A stretch of DNA of 64,000 nt from Gammaproteobacteria bacterium. GTDB taxonomy: Bacteria; Pseudomonadota; Gammaproteobacteria; Ga0077536. A program made the position numbers and the translations under genes. Below, one piece after another: positions 59,129-64,000 of the stretch. The stretch is from assembly GCA_020849475.1 (NCBI GenBank), contig JADLGE010000047.1:16102-80101 (forward strand), written 5' to 3'. The stretch's first letter is position 1, and each line of letters opens with the position of its first letter. The notes under the pieces were generated by a model. The model did no database searches and was not told the DNA's origin. It saw only the letters and a list, made by a program, of their open reading frames with translations.

Positions 59129-59863
59129 ATGGCCGACACCGCCGCGCCGGCGCTGGCCTTTCGCGGCGTCGGCAAATCTTTCGGCACGCGTGTGGTGCTG
59201 GCCGACGTCGACCTTGAAGTAATGCCCGGTGAGGCCGTCGGTCTGGTCGGTGTGAACGGTGCCGGCAAGACCACTTTGCTGCGCGCCTTGCTCGACCTCT
59301 CACGCCCCGATACGGGCAGCATCGAAGTGTTCGGCACACCGTCAGGTGCCGCCGCTGCGCGCGCGCAGCTTGCCTACCTCGCCGAACGCTTCACGCCGCC
59401 GGGCTTTGCCACCGGGCTTGAATTGCTGCGCTATCTGCTGGCGCTGCACGAAGTGAAGTTGGACGTCGCTGCCGCCGAGGCGCAGGCGCGCGCACTCGAT
59501 CTCGATCCCGCCGCGCTCCTGCGCCCGGCGCGTCACTATTCCAAGGGCATGGCGCAGAAGCTCGGGCTCCTGGCCTGCGTGCTCGCACGCCGTCCGCTGC
59601 TGGTGCTGGATGAACCGATGAGCGGTCTCGACCCGCGCGCCCGCGCCCATTTCAAACGTTGCCTGGCTGATCAGAAAGCCGCCGGCGTGACCTTATTCTT
59701 CAGCACCCACCTTCTGGCCGACGTCGAGGCGCTGTGTGACCGCATCGCGGTGCTGGAAGGCGGGCGCCTGGTTTACGTCGGCACGCCGGCCGCGCTGCTC
59801 ATGGCCCGTGGCGCGTCTACACTGGAAGAAGCTTTCCTGTCCTTGGTCGACGCGGCCGCGTAA
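59129..59863 (+). CDS. ABC transporter ATP-binding protein
   Basis: Walker A GVNGAGKTTLLRALL, YSKGMAQKLGLLACVLARRPLLVLDEPMSGLDP. Confidence 0.92.
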   Translation: MADTAAPALAFRGVGKSFGTRVVLADVDLEVMPGEAVGLVGVNGAGKTTLLRALLDLSRPDTGSIEVFGTPSGAAAARAQLAYLAERFTPPGFATGLELLRYLLALHEVKLDVAAAEAQARALDLDPAALLRPARHYSKGMAQKLGLLACVLARRPLLVLDEPMSGLDPRARAHFKRCLADQKAAGVTLFFSTHLLADVEALCDRIAVLEGGRLVYVGTPAALLMARGASTLEEAFLSLVDAAA

Positions 59864-59935
59864 AGCCGGCCGCCGCGCCGGCCGCTAAGAAAGCTACGGT
59901 GCGCTGCGCCGCGACCCACGCTTACAGGACGCTCC

Positions 59936-60730
59936 ATGGTAGACATCCACCCCGAACACGCCCGCTCGGTCCTCGAATCCCTCGCTATCGGCGTGGTGCT
60001 GATCGACAAGAACCAGCATGTTAACTGGGTGAATGAATACACCTCGACGCTCTTGAAACGCCCGGCCGAGGACCTCCTGGGCCGCGCCATCGCCGATCTC
60101 GACCTGCCCTACGCGCCGCCCGAGGCCAGCGGCGAGCCGATGGAAGTGCGCATCGACGGCGCCATGCTCGGCATCACGCAACGCTATGAACATGCCGGCG
60201 GTGCTGGCGCGGTGCTGCTGTTGCTCGACCGCGGCCATGCCTTGGTGTGGTTCCTGAGCACGCTGGCCGGCGGTGTACCGGGCGCGGTGGCGTCCAGCGG
60301 TGTACTGGCGCGTGCCGCCATCCAGCATCGACTCGACAGCGAGATCTCGCGCAGCCGCCGTTACCAGAATGAACTGACCTGCATTTCCGTGCGCTGCCCG
60401 GGGGCGGAGGGGGCCACCGGCGTGGCGCGTCTTTTGAAAGAACAGCTGCGCTGGGTCGACCTGCTCGGCCAGTGGAGCGACGACACCTTGCTGGTGGTGC
60501 TGCCCGAGACCGCGCTCGACGCCGCGGAGGGTCTGCGCGACAAACTCGCCGCGCTGCTGGCGGCGCCCGGTCTCGGCGCCATTGACTGCGGCGTCACCGC
60601 CTGGCTCAAGGGCGACAACGCCGAACGCATGGTGGCACGTGCGATGGCCTCGGCGCCCGAGGGCTCAACCCGCCGGGAGGCTCAAGTCCACTATCTCGAA
60701 GTCGTGGGTGATGGCGACCGTCTGCCTTAG
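59936..60730 (+). CDS. PAS domain protein with degenerate GGDEF-like domain
   Basis: PAS-like ESLAIGVVLIDKNQHVNWVNEYTSTLLKRPAEDLLG; C-terminal GGDEF-like fold with GQWSDDTLLVVLPET in place of GGDEF. Confidence 0.65.
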   Translation: MVDIHPEHARSVLESLAIGVVLIDKNQHVNWVNEYTSTLLKRPAEDLLGRAIADLDLPYAPPEASGEPMEVRIDGAMLGITQRYEHAGGAGAVLLLLDRGHALVWFLSTLAGGVPGAVASSGVLARAAIQHRLDSEISRSRRYQNELTCISVRCPGAEGATGVARLLKEQLRWVDLLGQWSDDTLLVVLPETALDAAEGLRDKLAALLAAPGLGAIDCGVTAWLKGDNAERMVARAMASAPEGSTRREAQVHYLEVVGDGDRLP

Positions 60731-61096
60731 CATGATGGTGGCCGAGCAGTATTTCTCAGCCGACAGATTGACCGCCCGTTCGACCGCCGCCGCCTTGAGG
60801 CCGGCGCCGCTCACCTTGAAATGAATGTGGATGCGGGTGAAGACCTTCGGCACTTCGTCGGCGCGCTCGGCCTGTAACTCGACTTCGCAGCCGGCGATGG
60901 GCTGACGCCCTTTCTTCAGGATGTCGACCACATCGAAGGCTGTGCAGGAACCGAGTCCGGTCAGCAGCAACTCCATCGGTCGCGGCCCGAGATTGCGACC
61001 GCCCGCTTCCGGCGGTCCATCGACCACCACCGCATGACCACTGCCGGTGACGCCGACGAACATCGCACCGTCGACCCATTTGATTGTCGAATTCAT
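60665..61096 (-). CDS. OsmC family protein
   Basis: GGRNLGPRPMELLLTGLGSCTAFDVVDILKKGRQ and C-terminal AVNLSAEKYCSATIML; alternative start at 61129. Confidence 0.88.
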   Translation of the reverse strand: MNSTIKWVDGAMFVGVTGSGHAVVVDGPPEAGGRNLGPRPMELLLTGLGSCTAFDVVDILKKGRQPIAGCEVELQAERADEVPKVFTRIHIHFKVSGAGLKAAAVERAVNLSAEKYCSATIMLRQTVAITHDFEIVDLSLPAG

Positions 61097-61241
61097 GATT
61101 TGGAAAACCTCGGCGTTGGCCGTGCCCATGGCACACTTTAAATGTGATAAATGCCCGGTATGGCAACGGCGGGATGGCTTTTAAACCCAATAAATGAGTA
61201 TCTTGAGTCCATAACATTCAGAATCGCACACTATGGACGAT

Positions 61242-61255
61242 ACTTGTTCACAAGT
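61242..61255. promoter_or_regulatory. Palindrome in osmC-crp divergent region
   Basis: acttgt-tc-acaagt, 6-bp perfect arms, 45 nt upstream of the Crp-family start codon. Confidence 0.3.
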
Positions 61256-61299
61256 CGTGCGGACCATTGTCTGCGGACCTTAAGTCAGCGGGGTATTTC

Positions 61300-61941
61300 A
61301 TGAGCGTCGTGCAACCTATCAAGGGCAAGGCCGACGAATTGATTCTGCGCTTCCTCGAGCATTGCCACAGACGGCAGTTCCCGGCGAAGAGCACCATCAT
61401 TCGCCAAGGCGATCCGTCCCACGATTTGTTCTACATCGTGCGCGGCTCGGTGACCGTCATGCTTGAGGACGAGGAAGGTCGCGAGCTGGTGCTGGCTTAT
61501 CTCAACGCCGGCGATTTCTTCGGCGAAATCGGTCTGTTCAACGAGCACGTCAACCGCAGCGCGCTGGTGCGCGCCAAGAATGCCTGTGAGATTGCCCAGA
61601 TCAGCTATGAGCGGCTGAAGAGCATGTCGACGCTGTTCCCCGATCTGCTGTTCGCGATCTCCTCCCAGCTCGCCACGCGGCTGCGCAAGATGAACCGCAA
61701 GATAGGCGATCTGGCATTCATGGATGTGTCCGGTCGCGTGGCGCGCTCGCTGCTCGATCTCTGCAAAGAACCCGATGCCATGACCCATCCCGACGGCATG
61801 CAGATCCGCGTGACCCGTCAGGAGCTCGGCCGCATCGTCGGCTGCTCGCGTGAGATGGTCGGCCGCGTGCTGAAAAATCTCGAAGAGCAGCACCTCATCA
61901 GCGTCAGCGGCAAGACCATCGTGGTATTCGGCGTACGCTGA
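61300..61941 (+). CDS. crp: cAMP-receptor-type transcription regulator (Crp/Vfr family)
   Basis: cNMP fold with GDFFGEIGLFNEHVNRSALVRAK, HTH TRQELGRIVGCSREMVGRVLKNLEEQHLI. Confidence 0.9.
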   Translation: MSVVQPIKGKADELILRFLEHCHRRQFPAKSTIIRQGDPSHDLFYIVRGSVTVMLEDEEGRELVLAYLNAGDFFGEIGLFNEHVNRSALVRAKNACEIAQISYERLKSMSTLFPDLLFAISSQLATRLRKMNRKIGDLAFMDVSGRVARSLLDLCKEPDAMTHPDGMQIRVTRQELGRIVGCSREMVGRVLKNLEEQHLISVSGKTIVVFGVR

Positions 61942-61969
61942 ACGCGCGCCTCATCCGTAAGCAGTAAAC

Positions 61970-61990
61970 GCGCCGGCTTTTCGCCGGCGC
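61970..61990 (+). terminator. Hairpin downstream of crp
   Basis: gcgccggc-ttttc-gccggcgc, 8-bp perfect arms 29 nt after the stop. Confidence 0.5.
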
Positions 61991-62031
61991 AGCTTTATGC
62001 GGGCGCCGCGCGCCGCCTATGATGGCGCTTT

Positions 62032-62826
62032 ATGCCGTTGGGAGATGTGCGGGTGCCGGAGTTTTCAAGCGTCGATGTCACCGATGGCATCTGGCTCGTC
62101 ACCATGCGCCGCCCCGAGCGCATGAATGCCCTGCATCCGCCCGCCAATTTCGAACTGGCCGAGATCTTCGCCGAATTCGCCGCTGACCCCGCCGCGCGGG
62201 TTGCAATCCTGACCGGCGAAGGCGAGCGCGCATTCTGCGCCGGCAACGATCTGCGCTATCTCGCCGAAGGCGGCGCGCGCCGCGTGCCGGAACTCGGCTT
62301 CGCCGGCCTCACCGCCAATTACCAGCGCAGCAAACCCGTGATCGCCGCCGTCAACGGTCTCGCCATGGGCGGCGGCTTCGAGATTGCGCTGGCCTGCGAC
62401 CTCATCATCGCCGCCGAGCACGCCTATTTTGGCCTGCCCGAAGCGCGCGTCGGTCTCGCCGCCACCGCTGGCGGCCTGCATCGCCTGCCAAGGCAAATCG
62501 GTTTGAAGCCCGCGCTCGGCATGATCCTGACCGGCAGGCGTGTGATGGCCGACGAAGGCCTGCGCTTCGGCTTCGTCAACGAAGTGGTGCCGGGGCCCGA
62601 ACTCATCGATTGTGCACGCCGCTGGGCGCAGCAAATTCTGGAATGCGCGCCGCTTTCAATCCGCGCCAGCCTCGACGTGGTGAGCCGCGGCTTGGCCGAA
62701 GCCAGCCTCGAACTCGCCGCCAGCGCCGACTACGCCAGCATCAAGAGCCTGTATGCCAGTGACGATGCCCGGGAAGGCCCGCGCGCGTTTGCCGAGAAGC
62801 GCAAGCCGGAGTGGCGGGGAAGGTAG
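62032..62826 (+). CDS. Enoyl-CoA hydratase/isomerase family protein
   Basis: RPERMNALHPPANFELAEIFAEF, GERAFCAGNDLR, KPVIAAVNGLAMGGGFEIALACDLIIAAEHAYFGLPEARVGL. Confidence 0.92.
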   Translation: MPLGDVRVPEFSSVDVTDGIWLVTMRRPERMNALHPPANFELAEIFAEFAADPAARVAILTGEGERAFCAGNDLRYLAEGGARRVPELGFAGLTANYQRSKPVIAAVNGLAMGGGFEIALACDLIIAAEHAYFGLPEARVGLAATAGGLHRLPRQIGLKPALGMILTGRRVMADEGLRFGFVNEVVPGPELIDCARRWAQQILECAPLSIRASLDVVSRGLAEASLELAASADYASIKSLYASDDAREGPRAFAEKRKPEWRGR

Positions 62827-62835
62827 CGCTGTGAG

Positions 62836-62910
62836 CGCCAGACTGAAGTCTGGCCCACAAAGGAGGACGGCACTGCTTTATTCTGTGGGTCAGATTTCAG
62901 TCTGACACTC
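62836..62910. repeat. Inverted pair of REP-like palindromic repeats
   Basis: gcgccagactgaagtctggcccacaa ... ctgtgggtcagatttcagtctgacactc; same family as 8281-8345 and 32073/32445. Confidence 0.85.
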
Positions 62911-62967
62911 GAACGTGCCGATGATGCAGCTCCAGGCTCGGGCAAAGCTCTACCCGAACCAAGTCCC

Positions 62968-63468
62968 TCACCGCTGCGGCTTGCGCGCCGTGATCGATAT
63001 TGCCCGCCCCACCCACGGCGGCCGCGACAAACCTGCCGCCGCTTCCACCAGCCGCTGATAATTGGCGGCGATGGCCGGCTCGAAAGGACTGGTGCGCCGC
63101 GCGTTGGTGTCGAAACTTATGGCCAAAGTCTCCTGCGTCGCCAGCAAGGTCGCATCGCGGTAGATCTCTTGGTAGACGTGGGCGCGCTTGCCGTCACAGG
63201 CAAGAATGCGCGTCTCGATACGCAACGCCTCACCAAGATGCGCTTCCTGCTGGTAGGTCACATGGGACTCCAGCGCCACCGTCGAACGCCCGGCCGACTC
63301 GATGTAGTCCAAGGTCATGCCGACCAGCGCCTTGTAGGCGTCGATGCCGATCTCGAAGGCCTTGATGTAGTAAGCCACGTTCATGTGGCCGTTGTAGTCA
63401 ATCCACTCGGGGATGACGGTGGCGTGATCGATCACAAGGCCATTGGCCGGAAAGGAAGCAGCGTGCAT
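62968..63468 (-). CDS. Acyl-CoA thioesterase (4HBT hotdog fold)
   Basis: TVIPEWIDYNGHMNVAYYIKAFEIGIDAY...ESHVTYQQEAHLGEALRIETRIL. Confidence 0.85.
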   Translation of the reverse strand: MHAASFPANGLVIDHATVIPEWIDYNGHMNVAYYIKAFEIGIDAYKALVGMTLDYIESAGRSTVALESHVTYQQEAHLGEALRIETRILACDGKRAHVYQEIYRDATLLATQETLAISFDTNARRTSPFEPAIAANYQRLVEAAAGLSRPPWVGRAISITARKPQR

Positions 63469-63609
63469 GACGAACCCGGATTTTTGCTGGGCCCGCATTG
63501 TAGAAGATGAGGAAGAACTGCCCCTAACCTTGACAGGCTTCCGGCCAGCCACGATCATTCCCGCCCCCGAGCCCGGCAGCGCTTCCCGCCACGCCTCTCG
63601 CGGTCTCCC

Positions 63610-63686
63610 GGCTATGTAGCTCAGTTGGTTAGAGCGCGGCACTCATAATGCTGAGGTCGGTGGTTCAAATCCACCCATAGCCACCA
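63610..63686 (+). tRNA. tRNA-Met (anticodon CAT, elongator type)
   Basis: ggctatg acceptor pairs with catagcc; D arm gctcagttggttagagc; anticodon loop ctCATaa; T arm ggttcaaatcc; encoded CCA. Confidence 0.95.
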
Positions 63687-63696
63687 ATGTTTTCAT

Positions 63697-64000
63697 CTAC
63701 TTGCGCTCCCCTTCCAGCACGAGCACAGGCCGTTGGTGGGAGATTTGTGGGGATTTCGGTGAAAAACCTCCACGAATCAACACCAAACCATGGCCGTTGA
63801 CCGTCCTCAAGCACACTCTTTCAGCGGCTTCGAGCAACTCCGTGATCTCGACCGCCGAGTAGTGCGTGGTGATATCACCGTTCTTATGGCCAAGTAGCGC
63901 CTTGCGCGTTTCGAGCGACACACCTGCTGCGCGAAGGCGACGCCCGAAGGTGTGTTTGAGATCGTGCACCCGGATATTGGCAAAGCCATACGGGCACTCG
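63697..64000 (-). CDS. Tyrosine recombinase/phage integrase, C-terminal part (5' end beyond window)
   Basis: VHDLKHTFGRRLRAAGVSLETRKALLGHKNGDITTHYSAVE catalytic-domain motifs; frame open to right edge; stop 10 nt from the tRNA 3' end. Confidence 0.88.
   Translation of the reverse strand, partial: ECPYGFANIRVHDLKHTFGRRLRAAGVSLETRKALLGHKNGDITTHYSAVEITELLEAAERVCLRTVNGHGLVLIRGGFSPKSPQISHQRPVLVLEGERK

Noticed and set aside
1-64000. CRISPR array or phage-defence island
   Set aside because: No regularly spaced direct repeats and no cas, restriction or toxin-antitoxin genes recognised; only the right edge hints at an island.

Overview
High-GC, gene-dense chromosomal segment, probably from a gammaproteobacterium. 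The zapA/6S RNA/ygfB/pepP/ubiH neighbourhood supports that lineage, but no rRNA is present to confirm it. From left to right: the end of a cNMP-binding protein, a CHASE2 adenylate/guanylate cyclase, an HD hydrolase, a large FecR-TPR-outer-membrane-barrel protein and a Cys-rich secreted orphan; an MCP; a small cluster with a CDP-alcohol phosphatidyltransferase, an EEP-family enzyme and a CarS-like (CDP-archaeol synthase family) protein; a cyanophycin locus (ABC transporter and DUF1854 protein divergent from a degenerate cphA-like gene and an intact cphA); a hybrid histidine kinase with a GGDEF/EAL response regulator; 6S RNA, zapA, ygfB, pepP, ubiH and a ubiH paralog; purC; a glycolysis/Calvin-type cluster (tkt, gap, pgk, pyk, fba) and metF; a sigma54-type response regulator leading into a rearranged MSHA-like type IV pilus operon; an ABC exporter-like set with an embedded prepilin gene preceded by a strong sigma54 promoter match; OsmC, Crp, enoyl-CoA hydratase and thioesterase genes; and a tRNA-Met (CAT) abutted by a tyrosine integrase that runs off the right edge (likely island boundary). 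A family of dispersed palindromic repeats (core GTCAGACTTCAGTCTGAC) occurs at three loci. No CRISPR array or rRNA was seen. All functional calls come from reading motifs and protein sequence; no database search was run.
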